Notes: generated from the letters alone by a model not told the origin. 64,000 bases of DNA from Amoebidium appalachense (GCA_963693365.1 CAVNZM010000001.1:12214001-12278000), one strand, 5' to 3'. Counted from the stretch's first letter, positions 1 to 10,459 are shown. Made by a program: numbers and translations.

Positions 1-2
1 TC

Positions 3-1048
3 TGGCACCATCGTCTGGGGCACCGTGCTATGACCAGCATTAAGGACATGGTGAAACACGACCTTGTTATTGGCCTCCCCTCGTCTGTCCTCGACTGTGA
101 TGTTCCTGATTGTCATGGCTGCATTATGGGTAAAACCACCAAGGCTCCGTTCAAGGGTGACCGTCCTCACTCCACCATCCCCGGCCATGAATGGCATTGG
201 GATTTTTTTGAGCCTACCACAACATTGTACGGAGGTTCCAAGTTTGCTCTCGTCACTGTCTGCCGTGCCTCCGGACTCGTCAAGATCTACCCGATGGCCG
301 ACCGTACAACCACCCTGGACATTATCACAGCTCACACCAACCTCGTTGCTACCCATGCCCCCTCCGAAAAGTTGGTGTCTACCACTTCGACTCCGGCTCT
401 GAGTTCACCTCCCAGGCTACCCGTGCTTTTTGCCTCTCCCAGGGCATCAAGGCCAGTTATGCTCCGGTGGACTGCCCTCAACTGAACGGCTATGTTGAAC
501 GTCGTATGCGGTTCCTCCAAGAGATTGTTCGTTGCCTCCTCCATCAAGTCCGAGATCAGTCTCTGTCCCCCAAACTGTGGGCTGAGGCCCTCCAACATGC
601 TGCCTACATCATCAACGTCACCCCGTCCACGGCTGCCAATGGTCGTACTCCATTCGAGGTTTTCTACGTTGTCAAGCCCGACATCTCCGAGCTCAAAGTG
701 TTTGCCGTTGCCCTGCCTACACTCATGTGCCAGCCTCTAAACGGAACAAGCTGGCCCCCACCGTCAAACTCGGCATATATATTGGCTATGATCTTCAATC
801 ACACTGCCACCGGATCTTCAACTCCACCACCCATCGTGTCGGCCTCTTCCATGATGTGATTTTCGACGAATCAGCTTATCTCCCGTCCGAAATCCCATCA
901 ACACTCCCGACCCCCGACACCACTGCCACCTCGACCACCCCACCCCCCACAGTTGACACTGAATATGACGTTTGCCTGGTGTACTCTGGCCCCCCTCCTG
1001 CCGTTGTCGTTCCACTGACCACCCCCCCCCACCGGCCCCCCTGCTCCC
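3..1048 (+). pseudogene. copia GAG-pre-integrase and integrase domains, frameshifted
   Basis: Pre-integrase begins WHHRLGH at base 3 and carries the zinc-like CHGCIMGK motif. The integrase core then shows the first catalytic Asp in HWDFF and the second in HFDSGSEF (about 376-400). The Glu lies in the NGYVER motif (about 487-505), so the DDE triad is recognisable. The reading frame changes about three times: between roughly 345 and 370, near 700-727, and in the C-rich stretch near 1020. After the core comes a Pro-rich linker. No single ORF covers the domain, so this copy cannot make an intact integrase as assembled. Some shifts fall in C-runs and could be assembly errors rather than mutations. 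Confidence 0.9.
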
Positions 1049-2412
1049 GTGCCCGTCCAGCCTGCCGACATTCATCCTGCCCCTGGCAACGTCACCCCCA
1101 TCCGACCCGGCTCCCCCGACAACTTCCACTCGGCCCCGTCAAGCCCGGAGGTTGCCCCCCCTGTAATTCCGAACTTCCAAGCTTCCCCCCCCCCCCCCCC
1201 CCCCCGTCTCCACCCCCCCCCGGTTCCTGCACCCCGTCGTTCTGCCCGTCTGCAAAGCAAGGTTGGCCTTCAAGCCACCACCAACCTGCCTGTTCCCCCC
1301 GGTCCTCCCATCAACATCGACCAACTACCCAAACTTGTCCGTCAACTGTGTTCCGGCCCCAATGGTGACCAGGTCAAGTCAGCCCTCACTGCTGAGTATC
1401 AAGCCTTCGTCGACAAAGATATCTTTGAACTCGTTGACCCTCCCCCTGGTGCTAACATCGTCGGATTCAAGTGGATTGTCTCTGAGAAAACTCTCAACTC
1501 GGCTGGTGACACCAAGATCAAGGCCCGTGGTGTTCACTCAAGGCTTCAGTCAGCAATACGGTGTTGACTATGAGTTGATTGAGAGCCCTGTCATCCGTCC
1601 GGCTGCTCTTCGTGCTATCCTAACTCTGGCCGTTGTTGAAGGTCATGACATCCATCAACTCGACGTGTCTACGGCCTTTCTCAACAGCCCACTCACCGAG
1701 ACCATCTACATGAAACAGCCACCGGGATTCATCACCTTGGCCACCCTTGGCAAGGTCTGGAGACTCAAGAAAGCCCTGTAACTATGGCCTCAAGCAAGCC
1801 TCCAAGGCCTGGTACGACTTCCTCGACGATGGTATTCTTCTTGCCCATGGCCTGACCCGTACTAAGACTGACCCGTGCATCTACCTCCGGTTCTTCCCCA
1901 ACAACGATGTGGTCCGGGCTGGTAACTAGTACGTCGACGACTCCACCATCACCAACACCCGGGGTTCTACTGCTGCCAGTGACCTGCCAGTGGCTGCCCA
2001 CATCAGCAAGATGGCCAGCTGTCGTATGAGTCCGTTTGACCGTATGCTCGGTGTTGATTTTAATCACTCCGATCCCCATCACCTACACATGCACCAGAGG
2101 TCTTACATCATGGATATCATCCACGACTTCAACCTCACCGATGCCAAGTCCAAGTCTACCCCCATCCCTGCAGGCACCACCGTCTCCCTGGCTGACTGCC
2201 CCCCCCAACCGTTCACCGTGCCCTACCGTGAGTTACTCGGCCGTCTTCTCTGGGTGGCACGGTGCACACGTCCCGACATTGCCTATGCCATCGGCTTCCT
2301 TGGTCAGTTCAGCACCAACCCCGGCAAGACTCACTGGGACCTTCTCCGTCGTGTGGCCCGGTACCTCCTCGGCACCATTGACCTTGGCATTGACTACAAG
2401 TACTCGGCCACC
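1049..2412 (+). pseudogene. copia reverse transcriptase, frameshifted, with a stop before the YVDD motif
   Basis: The RT shows FKWIVSEK, then after a frame change near 1530 the conserved stretch GVDYELIESPV, LDVSTAFLN and YMKQPPGF. The frame changes again near 1775 into NYGLKQASKAWYDF. The catalytic YVDD is at 1930-1941, but the codon directly before it is a TAG at 1927-1929. Downstream, LLGRLLWVARCTRPDI and the connection region continue in the same frame to about 2412. This is the classic copia RT block order, so family assignment is secure. The frame breaks and stop show that the copy is dead. Confidence 0.93.
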
Positions 2413-2909
2413 AAGCCCGGGCCCCCATACTCGAGTGCTACACGGATGCTGACTTTGCTGGTTGTGCTGACAGCAAGAAGTCTACCACCGGTTACATCAT
2501 CGAGTTTGCTGGTATGCCCATCATCTGGTACTCCAAGCTCCAGCCCATCACGGCCACCAGCACCACCGAAGCTGAGCTGATTGCTCTCAATGCCGGCACC
2601 CAGGAAGTTGCTTGGGTCCGTGACCTCTTCAAGGAACTCGGCTGCCCCAATGGCATGCTTGCTCCGACTCTGGTGTATTGTGACAACCAGTCGACCATTG
2701 CCATCGTCAACTCCACCGGCATCAAGCACCGTACCAAACACATTGCCGTCCGGTACCATAACACCAAAGACTACATTGCCAGTGGGGATGTTGTTGTCCA
2801 CTACGTCGAGTCAGCTCACAACTTGGCCGACATCCTCACCAAGCCCCTCCCTGGCCCGAGTCACGTCACCCATCGTGCCCGACTTTGTGTGCCGGACATT
2901 GTCGATTGA
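2413..2909 (+). pseudogene. copia RNase H domain
   Basis: After a frame change in a GC-rich run near 2415, the sequence reads YTDADFAGCADSKKSTTGY, then TSTTEAELIAL, VYCDNQSTI and HNLADILTKPLPG. These are the D, E and D blocks of copia RNase H and its usual C-terminal LTKPL box. This piece is open to a TGA at 2907-2909, where the polyprotein ends. Confidence 0.93.
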
Positions 2910-3177
2910 ACCGTCTTACTTCACGTGTGGTTTTCTACTACGGCTGGGGCCCTGGACAGCAGATGCATCAACACTGCCTCCCGGCTGGAATGATTACTAC
3001 TTAATTTACCACCATCATTATTTCATATGTATATTGCCTTTGTGGGTATGCCCACTTAGGGTTTTTATATATGGTTTGACCTGTACCGCGATTCTACTCT
3101 ATCTTTCACTGGTTTCAAACCCAGTTAGTCACACCCCGACTATAAACGTTATACATCTTCGTTGTTTTTGCCCCGGT

Positions 3178-3247
3178 TCCTCCCCCCCCCCCCCCCCCTC
3201 CCTCCCCCCCTCCCCCCCCCCCCCCCCCTTTCCCCCCCCCCCCCTTT

Positions 3248-3283
<36 letters not shown>

Positions 3284-3393
3284 AAAAAGTACACACTTTA
3301 AATTTTTTTTTTTCCGTTTCTGTTCTCAAGTGGGGAGATTTCACTAGTTCAGTGGGGATATGATAACACAAACTTCAAAGTCTTAAGTGGGGA
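3178..3393 (+). repeat. copia 3' untranslated region: poly(C) block and three AGTGGGGA boxes
   Basis: A block of interrupted poly(C) (about 3180-3282) lies between the RNase H stop and the LTR. It is followed by three copies of AGTGGGGA at 3329-3336, 3351-3358 and 3386-3393. The last one directly abuts the candidate LTR start and so fits a polypurine tract; the other two may be extra primer sites or duplicates. Confidence 0.6.
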
Positions 3394-3501
3394 TGTTGTA
3401 ATACGTAGTATTTACATATTGTAAGATCTTCTCAGTTCGTGTTATGTTTTCATTCATCTACTTAGTGAAAGAGATGTGCTCCTTGTACGTAAATTATGAC
3501 A
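3394..3501 (+). repeat. candidate copia 3' LTR
   Basis: It starts TGTTGTAATACG right after the purine box and a possible end is TTATGACA at 3494-3501. The two ends are imperfect inverted matches. At about 108 bp it would be a short LTR. No second copy exists in the window, so both ends are provisional. Confidence 0.45.
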
Positions 3502-3542
3502 TCGATCTCCAGTGTGTTTGAGTACTTGTAATCGTGTTGTAG

Positions 3543-3651
3543 GCCTACAACCGACTGGTGCTTGGGATGAGGGGGGTGAAGCAAATACCAAACTATCTCT
3601 TGTGGATGGATATGGGTGACAGGGCTAAGGTGAGTGTGGGTGTGGGTGTGT

Positions 3652-3728
<77 letters not shown>

Positions 3729-4248
3729 TGTACGTGTGTAAGAGTACCTGTTTGTGGGAGTACCTGTGTGTGTGTCTGCAATTCGGGGGAGGGATTAGGG
3801 GAGGGAGAGAGAGAGAGGGAGGGGGGGGGGGGGGAGGGAGGGGAGGGGGGGGGGGGGGGATAGGGAGGGGGAGAAAGAGAGAGAGAAAGAGCAACAGAAA
3901 GAGAGTGAGAGGGAGAGAGAGAGGAGGTTCTTCTTTTTTTTTTGCGGGGGGGTGGGGGGGTGGGAGGGAGGGGGGAGGGAAGAGGGAGGGGTTTGGGGGA
4001 CGCGGAGGCCGGGGGAGGGGGGGGAGGTCTTACATGCAGGTGCTGACATTTTGGGGTTCATTGACAGGCGTCATTGACGGAGGTTGTTGATTGGGTGAGA
4101 GCAAAGATTGGCCACCAGAGGGTATGTGGTCATACACACACGCACGCACGCACGCACACGCACGCACGTACGCACGCACGCACACACACACACACGCACA
4201 CACACATACACACACACACATGCACGCATGCACTCACACATGCACACC

Positions 4249-4313
<65 letters not shown>

Positions 4314-4541
4314 CCACTTGTTCTAACTGGGGCACACATGCCTGCACGTTTGCACACACACCCCTACACACCCGTACATTCGTCCACACACACACACACG
4401 TGGGTGCAAATACCATACAACACACACACACCCGTGCATGCACGAACACAATGAAACACACACATGCACCATCACATGCCTACAACTGGCTTACAAGCCA
4501 TAAAACCTCCCGAAAAAGGAACGGGGGTACCATGCATGACT

Positions 4542-4583
<42 letters not shown>

Positions 4584-4726
4584 CGCCCCCGCGAAGATAG
4601 GCTTGTTTTATTTGCAGACTTTGTTTTATTTGCACACTTTGTTTTATTTGCACATTTTGTATGTGGTTTGAACTCTGCATGGTGTTGTCTCGTTCATGGA
4701 TGTGTACTTCGTATTCTATAGCAATA

Positions 4727-4764
<38 letters not shown>

Positions 4765-4871
4765 TCCAACCCTTCAACGCATATATCACCCCCCCCCCCC
4801 CCCTCTCTCCCCCGTCTTCCTCCAGCATAATGGGGGGAATGCTCGACCCCTGATTCGCTCCCCCCGCTCCA

Positions 4872-4919
<48 letters not shown>

Positions 4920-5142
4920 TTTCTACCTGTGGTTGGGCTATACCTCGGATGCATACATACTGCTCGTTTGCGCTCCTTCATGCAAATCTGCTTTGTGTTG
5001 TTCGTTGTGAATGTGCGCTTTGCACTCTGTAACACGTTTTTTTACCCCCCCCCCCCCCCCCCCCCCCCAGACACACACAATATCATCCACCCTCCTCTTC
5101 GCACACTCATACACACACGTACGCACACACAGAAACATTCTG

Positions 5143-5223
<81 letters not shown>

Positions 5224-5280
5224 AGCACGCACGCACACACGCACACACGCACACATGCACGCACGCACACACACACACAC

Positions 5281-5311
<31 letters not shown>

Positions 5312-5405
5312 GCCCCTCTCTGTTCAGGCGGACGTCGGTGGTCTTATGGAGGAGGGAAGCATCGACAGTGTGGAAGAGGACGATGAACGCCTGCTGGAAT
5401 CCTAA
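3543..5405 (+). CDS. M6PR-like: cation-dependent mannose-6-phosphate-receptor-like protein, cytoplasmic tail exons (partial gene)
   Basis: Three exons in one frame: 3543-3629, 4068-4121 and 5328-5405 (stop TAA 5403-5405), all with GT...AG borders and phase 0 junctions. They encode a tail of about 70 residues. It begins [17 protein letters not shown], where human M6PR has YQRLVVGAKGMEQFPH just after its membrane span, and ends [11 protein letters not shown], where human ends ERDDHLLPM. The DERLL is a DxxLL signal, the motif that binds the VHS domain of GGA adaptors for Golgi-to-endosome sorting. Tail length also matches the family. The lectin and membrane-spanning exons must lie upstream of the copia insertion, outside the window. 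The final acceptor could also be the AG at 5312, which would add five residues. A yeast Mrl1-type relative is an alternative name. Confidence 0.78.
3650..4060. repeat. GT, CT, G and GA simple-repeat block in M6PR-like intron
   Basis: (GT)n at about 3650-3687 is followed by (CT)n, more (GT)n, then G-runs and (GA)n to about 4030. It fills the intron between the exons ending at 3629 and starting at 4068. Confidence 0.95.
4122..5312. repeat. CA arrays and four poly(C) tracts in the last M6PR-like intron
   Basis: The intron holds (CGCA)n/(CA)n at 4131-4312, poly(C) at about 4543-4582, 4729-4762, 4790-4803, 4875-4918 and 5045-5068, and (CA)n at 5147-5208 and 5238-5312. An imperfect three-fold tandem of TTTGTTTTATTTGCACA is at about 4602-4655. 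Two copies of the poly(C)-anchored dispersed repeat (about 4640-4725 and 4921-5042) are embedded between the C tracts. The last CA array ends 15 bases before the acceptor used by the final exon. Confidence 0.93.
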
Positions 5406-5942
5406 AGGATCGTTTTCATTGGTTTATTAGATTTGATTTATTGGTTGCAGTTGTTTGATTGGTTGCTGATCATGAATTATTAGAGCTCAGGCTCTATCAT
5501 AGGTGTGAATGAAACCTTCCCCCCTCCCCCCCCCCTCTCCTCTCTTTCTCTCTCCCTCTCCCCCCTGCACACCCCCCCCCCCCCCCCCCATCTCTGTGGG
5601 GCTTTTGACTGTTGTAACCGAGAGATATGTGATCATTGTTTTTCATCAAGCCTTTTTTTTTTTTTTTTTTGGTAATATACGAGGCAGGTTTTTTCTTCCT
5701 TTTTTTTCTTTTTTCTTTTTCTTTTTTTTTTCTTTTGGTGACTACCTTTCTACCGCTGCTGTGAACATAGAAGAAGAACTTTGCGGTCGAATCCAGACGA
5801 TAACTTTGTCTCCTTGGTGTACATACCGAGGGCTTATATTATGCCCTTTTGTCGCATATATAATGACATATTTTAGTTCCCAGTGTTAGCTGTCTTTACC
5901 CAACGTTGCATATAAACATGGATACATGGACAGCGCTAGCCT

Positions 5943-5973
<31 letters not shown>

Positions 5974-5985
5974 CCCCCCCCCCCC

Positions 5986-6016
<31 letters not shown>

Positions 6017-6072
6017 GAGAGAGAGACAGAGAGAGAGAGAGAGGGGGAGTCAAGAGGGGGGGGGGGGGGGGG

Positions 6073-6105
<33 letters not shown>

Positions 6106-6290
6106 GCAAATAGGGGTCCGGTCTTAATGACGTCACTAATTGAGAAGGAGGGCAAGCACAAGAAAAGTTGGGGGCCGCGAGAGCCTGTTTGCGAAACGGA
6201 AACGAAAGTCCATGTGTGCACCACGTTACGCGGCGTAAACAAACGAAAAATATTAAACTTAACACTAGGGAACTAAATTGTATGTTTACT
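5406..6290. other. non-coding stretch with poly(C), poly(T), poly(A) and GA repeats
   Basis: No exon is supported here. C-rich runs lie at 5519-5590, T-rich runs at 5651-5736, poly(C)-poly(A) at 5942-6006, then (GA)n with a G-run to about 6103. It separates the M6PR-like stop from the THAP transposon. Confidence 0.8.
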
Positions 6291-6318
6291 TGCACGGCCA
6301 TCTAGAGACTCTAGATGG
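6288..6318. repeat. 14-bp-arm inverted repeat at the 5' edge of the THAP element
   Basis: The arm CACGGCCATCTAGA and its exact complement TCTAGATGGCCGTG are separated by three bases. Weaker inverted similarity (CAATTTAG / CATTTAG) continues outward on both sides. It may be a terminal inverted repeat junction of the adjacent transposon. The CACGGCCATCT core recurs in the palindrome at 63059-63098. Confidence 0.7.
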
Positions 6319-6395
6319 CCGTGGTTTACTTGTCATTTAGTTTTTACCTTCTGTTGCGAATCTTAAAAGGTATACCCCTAAGGGGTGCCCACACT

Positions 6396-7874
6396 ATGCC
6401 CTCTCGTTGTGCAGCAGACCACTGCAAGGCCACTGCTGGGCCTGGTTGTAAGCAGGTGCTTATTCGAAGGCACAGTGCAGAGGTTGTTAGTTCGTGGTTT
6501 AAGCAAATACGGCCAAGGTACACGGAAGATGACCTGAGGAAGGATCTAGGGGTGTGCCATGTCCATTTTCCCGAAGGGTCATTTGTGTTCGGCCCCACTG
6601 CAACCTTAGTGGCTGGGGCCATACCGTACACACGTGAGTAAGAGGAAGGACTACGCCGGCAGGCCGAAGACGCCAAAAGGCAGCGGGAAGCAGCGGGAAG
6701 CAGACTTGCTCTTGGGGGAGGACGGACGCACCAAGCGTCGTCGCGAGCGGGAACAAAACACATCTGTTGATGAGCTCAACAAACAGATCGGCACACTCAA
6801 TATGGTGGTGGGGAAGCGAAACAAGCAGATTTCAGACATGGACTCGGAACTCAAACAGTTGCGGGACAAATGTGCCGTTTTGGAAGCACGTATGGAGACT
6901 GTTGAGCGCAAAAACGAGAGTCTTGATCAGCCTCTTGGTGTTGTGCAGTCGGACTTCAAAACTCGTTTCTACACACTTTTCACAACGGGCAATGCGTTCA
7001 AAGCGTTCATTTTGCTCTGTTTCGAATTTCACCTCCACCTTCTGTATATGGGGGTCGACCCAGTTACCGGGGTGGGGGCTCGGGGCCCAAAGAGAGCACT
7101 GTCGTTTGAGAACGCAATCCTGCTGGTGCTTGTGAGACTGCGGCACAATTTCCCGTTTCACCACATGGCCTTCCTGTTTAACATAGGTGAAAAGACAACA
7201 CGAAAAACGTTTGGCGGGGCTTGTATTTGCTTAAATGCATGTTCGAACACCCTCTTTTGGATATACTACAAAACGGTGCATTTACTGCAGCCGCCGTAAC
7301 TGCAAACGCCCTGCCTTGTTTCAAGCAAAACTATCCCCATGTCGCTATGATTTTGGACTGCACGGAATTCTTTATTCAGGTGGCTAGTAACACTGAGCTC
7401 CAAAAGCTTACATACTCCAGATATAAAGGACACAACACTGTAAAAGTTTTAGTTGCCATGCTTCCCTCTGCTGAAATATTCTATGTATCATCGTGTTATC
7501 CAGGTAGAATAAGTGACCGTCTTATTACTGATGTGTCGGGCATAATAAAAAAATGCTGGCCTGGTGCACAGGTTATGGCAGACAAGGGTTTCCTCATAGA
7601 TGATCTGCCCAAACAAGCAAATATGCACCTTGTTATCCCTCCCTTCCTTGCAAAGGAAACAATCTTCTTACAGGAGGAGCTGGCCTCCACCCGTGATATT
7701 GCCGCTGTGCGGATTCATATTGAGCGGGCTATTGGGCGGGCGAAGGAGAACAAGATCCTCACGGATACTGTTCCCATCACCATGGTGCCCAATCACTCCC
7801 AGGTTGTCCGAGTTTGCTTTGGGCTTACACGCTTCCAAGGCAAACTCGTGCACTGGGAGGAAGAAGCCCCATAA
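6396..7874 (+). pseudogene. THAP-domain DDE transposase (Harbinger/ISL2EU-like), frameshifted
   Basis: The N-terminus carries a THAP zinc finger: Cys at residues 5 and 10, a conserved Trp in SSWFKQI, then CHVHF and an AIP box (6396-6635). The frame then changes near 6630, at a GTGAGT that could be a small-intron donor or a plain frameshift. It continues as a basic, Lys/Arg-rich coiled coil (about 6740-6930) and a helix-turn-helix with ALSFENAILLVLVRLRHNF. After a second shift between about 7230 and 7300 comes a DDE_Tnp_4 core: Asp in ILDCTEFF, CYPGRISDRLI, Asp in MADKGFL and Glu in HIERAIGRAKE, stop at 7872-7874. These are family hallmarks of Harbinger-superfamily transposases. The tail-to-tail neighbour at 8600-9403 is probably the same element's second protein. 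Confidence 0.88.
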
Positions 7875-7899
7875 TAAAGCTAATTGTTTTTGTCCCCTC

Positions 7900-8345
7900 C
7901 AGCCCCCCCCCTTCCCCCCCCCCCCCCTCCCCCCCCCCCCCCCCCCCCCCTTCTCCCCCCCCTTCCCCCCTCCCCCCTTCAGTTACCCAGTCCCCGTGAA
8001 AAAATATGTATATATAAAAATACCAACATAAACAAATGGCGTGTGTTTATGTTTTTCACTGAAACGGGGGGAAGAAGGGGGGGGGGGGGGGGGGGGGGGA
8101 GGAGGGGGGAGAGGGGGAAGGGGAAAGGAAGCCTTTGGAAAAACACGAGCCCGACAGAGAGGGAAAAAAACGAAACCTTCCTGTCTCCCCCCTCCCCCCC
8201 CCCCTTCCCCCCCCCTCTCCCCCCCAGGGCTCTCCTCCCGCCTATTCTTCCCACACACAACCACTACACATTCCTGGGTGCGCACGCACGCACGCAAGCA
8301 AGCACGCACGCACGCACGCACGCACAGACGCAAGACCTTGTCACC
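7900..8345. repeat. poly(C), poly(G) and (CGCA)n block between the two transposon ORFs
   Basis: Interrupted poly(C) at about 7903-7977, G-rich at 8068-8122, C-rich at 8187-8225 and (GCAC)n at 8280-8330. No coding is supported. Confidence 0.93.
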
Positions 8346-8524
8346 TCAGTAGTTGTGGTAACAGTAGACCTTCATTCGTTACAGCACATGGCATACATAA
8401 CCTAGTGCACAGCACTGCCTAGTTACAATTTTCATTACATTTATACAGAACACAAACACCATTATTATCCTTAACCGGTTATGGTTACCACATAGCAGTA
8501 CTACTAGCGTTACTAATTTACAAA

Positions 8525-8626
8525 AGAGATTTATCACTTCACATCGATCTACCTTTTCTTTCGAGCGAGTACAGAAGAGATTTATCACTTCACATCGATC
8601 TACCTTTTCTTTCGAGCGAGTACAGA
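8525..8626. repeat. 51-bp direct tandem duplication covering the SWIM ORF stop
   Basis: Two copies of a 51-bp unit (8525-8575 and 8576-8626), beginning AGAGATTTATCACTTCACAT, appear identical by eye. On the minus strand each copy encodes the last residues ARKKR and the stop, so the duplication did not alter the reading frame. Confidence 0.9.
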
Positions 8627-9403
8627 TGCCTTTGCGGCCCGGGCCTCTCTGGCATACACATCGTTTATATTATCTATTAATTTCATCAACGATTTAACAT
8701 TATCTGCATTCACGGCCACATTAGCATTCAGCAATGGATTCTCGCGCAAGAAAATATGATTCATATGACACCCTACTTCCTTCCTCTTAAACTTGCCCCT
8801 ATCTTTTTGCCCAGACCCCCCTCCACTCTGGCCATCACCGTCAAGATCCATTTCACCCTCATCCCCACCCCCGTTCCGTTCCCTGCCATCACCTACCCCA
8901 CCACCTTCCCCAACCTTTCCTTTTCTTGTAGGCATGTGAGGCTCCCTTCTTTGAAAAATATACTGCTCGATGGGTTTTATTATATCTTTCGACATCTGCC
9001 CCGATGGAACTCCCCACCGTTTTTGTTGGCTAGTGCTTGCAAACAACTGTGGTTCATCCCCGGGGACCCGACCAGAGAGCCTCACAATATCGGCGTTTGT
9101 GTGTATGAGTGCAGCTTGGTGTGTGCATGCCATGCGAGCCTGTGGACACGGACACCAACCATCTATCACCTTCTTCACCACGTTGTTCTCCTCCTCCAGC
9201 TCCAAATGCAGATAGGCGACATAGAAGTCCGTGGCCATGGAACGGGGCACTAAGCCTCGCAGAAGTACCTTGCGGCCGTCCTTGCAGTAGGAGACCGCCA
9301 GGTACTCACTGCACGACATTGCCCGCCGCCAACTGCGAACAAAATTCTTGAGGGGGAAGTGCTGCAAGATTACCTGCACATGTGTATATAGGTGTCCGCA
9401 CAA
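8600..9403 (-). CDS. SWIM zinc-finger protein, probable second ORF of the THAP/DDE element
   Basis: An intact 267-residue frame. The N-terminal part has alternating charged and hydrophobic residues, followed by a SWIM finger, CPCPQARMACTH (C-x-C-x6-C-x-H), near residues 85-96. The middle is a Gly/Asp-rich low-complexity linker and the end is a basic ARKKR tail. In several animal Harbinger-type elements a second protein combines THAP, SWIM and YqaJ nuclease modules. Here no YqaJ nuclease is visible, so this may be a truncated version or the nuclease may lie in an unrecognised exon. It is convergent with the transposase, with 725 bp between their stops. Host-gene status (a ZSWIM-type protein) is the alternative. 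The start is the first ATG; an upstream exon is possible. Confidence 0.75.
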   Translation of the reverse strand: MCGHLYTHVQVILQHFPLKNFVRSWRRAMSCSEYLAVSYCKDGRKVLLRGLVPRSMATDFYVAYLHLELEEENNVVKKVIDGWCPCPQARMACTHQAALIHTNADIVRLSGRVPGDEPQLFASTSQQKRWGVPSGQMSKDIIKPIEQYIFQRREPHMPTRKGKVGEGGGVGDGRERNGGGDEGEMDLDGDGQSGGGSGQKDRGKFKRKEVGCHMNHIFLRENPLLNANVAVNADNVKSLMKLIDNINDVYAREARAAKASVLARKKR

Positions 9404-9465
9404 GCACGTGTGTAGTGTGGATATTCACAGTGTGTGTAGGGAGAAAGCGCGGGAAAGGGGGACGA

Positions 9466-9511
<46 letters not shown>

Positions 9512-9764
9512 TGTCAGTCTTTATGTATTCCCAATACCCCCTCCCCCTTCTCCCCACCCCCCTCCAACTCCCATTCACCCCCCCCCTTCCCCTCTCCTTC
9601 CTCCCTTCCCCCGGGTCCATAGTCCTCCATCCCTCGGCCTTCATCTCTTCTGTACCCCTTTTCCCCTTTACCCAAGAATCCCAGCCCCCTCTCCTTCCGA
9701 ACTGCACTGACATATCTATCTCCTTGCCCCCTGCCCCCCCCCCTCCCCCCCCCCCCCCCCTTCC

Positions 9765-9804
<40 letters not shown>

Positions 9805-10425
9805 AGAAACCATCACTCTTATCTACACCCTCCCCCCCCCCTCCACTCCCCTCTTCGTTTTCTTTTCTACCTCTCTCCCCTTCGAGCTTCTTTCCCACAC
9901 ACCTTCCTACCTTCACTCTCCCATCCTAATCCCCCCCCCCCCCCCCCTCCTTTTCCGAGCTTCACTCCCTTAACTACTCCCCTTCTCCCCCCAACCTTCC
10001 ACCGGGGCTTCTTCTCCCCCCCCCCCCCCCCCCCCCCCCCCCGGCTTTACCATCATATGTATGTGTGGAACCATACCCTACCTCATCTGCCCATCAAAGA
10101 CAAAAACAGGCACAGGGGTAGCTCCCAGTCCATGTTGCCAGAAGTGTATTTCTTTTTGAACTTTCGGTTATCTTCCACACACACGTGCACGCGATGAGGC
10201 TGTGGATAAAAAACCCTGCTGTGGACCAGGTGCCTGTGGTGTGTGTTTGCGCGCGTGCACGCGCTGGCGCCTTTGCACGCCGGGGTACGTACGTGGGTGT
10301 ACATGTGTGTGTCTGTGTGTGTGCACGTGTGTGGAAATAAAACGGCTGTGTGCCGTGACTGTGCGTATTTATGTGTGGCAATCTGTCTGCAATATGGCAG
10401 ATGCATATGCACCTCGTGTGACTAG

Positions 10426-10459
<34 letters not shown>

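Larger units (their letters stand above)
1..3501 (+). mobile_element. Ty1/copia LTR retrotransposon, 3' part, decayed
   Basis: The window opens inside a copia-type polyprotein and runs to a candidate 3' LTR. The domain order is GAG-pre-integrase (WHHRLGH at 3-23), integrase, reverse transcriptase, RNase H, which is the Ty1/copia order (Ty3 has integrase last). The 5' LTR, gag and protease lie outside the window. The element has the same orientation as the exons at 3543-5405 and appears to sit in an intron of that gene. The 3' end is uncertain. A purine-rich AGTGGGGA precedes TGTTGTAATACG at 3394, a plausible LTR start. An end near 3501 (TTATGACA) gives an imperfect inverted match to the start, but the 5' LTR is needed to confirm it. 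The end must precede the splice acceptor at 3542. Confidence 0.93.

Noticed and set aside
9382-10197. Long Pro- or Gly-rich open frames over poly(C)/poly(G)
   Set aside because: Low-complexity translations with no exon features or conserved motifs.
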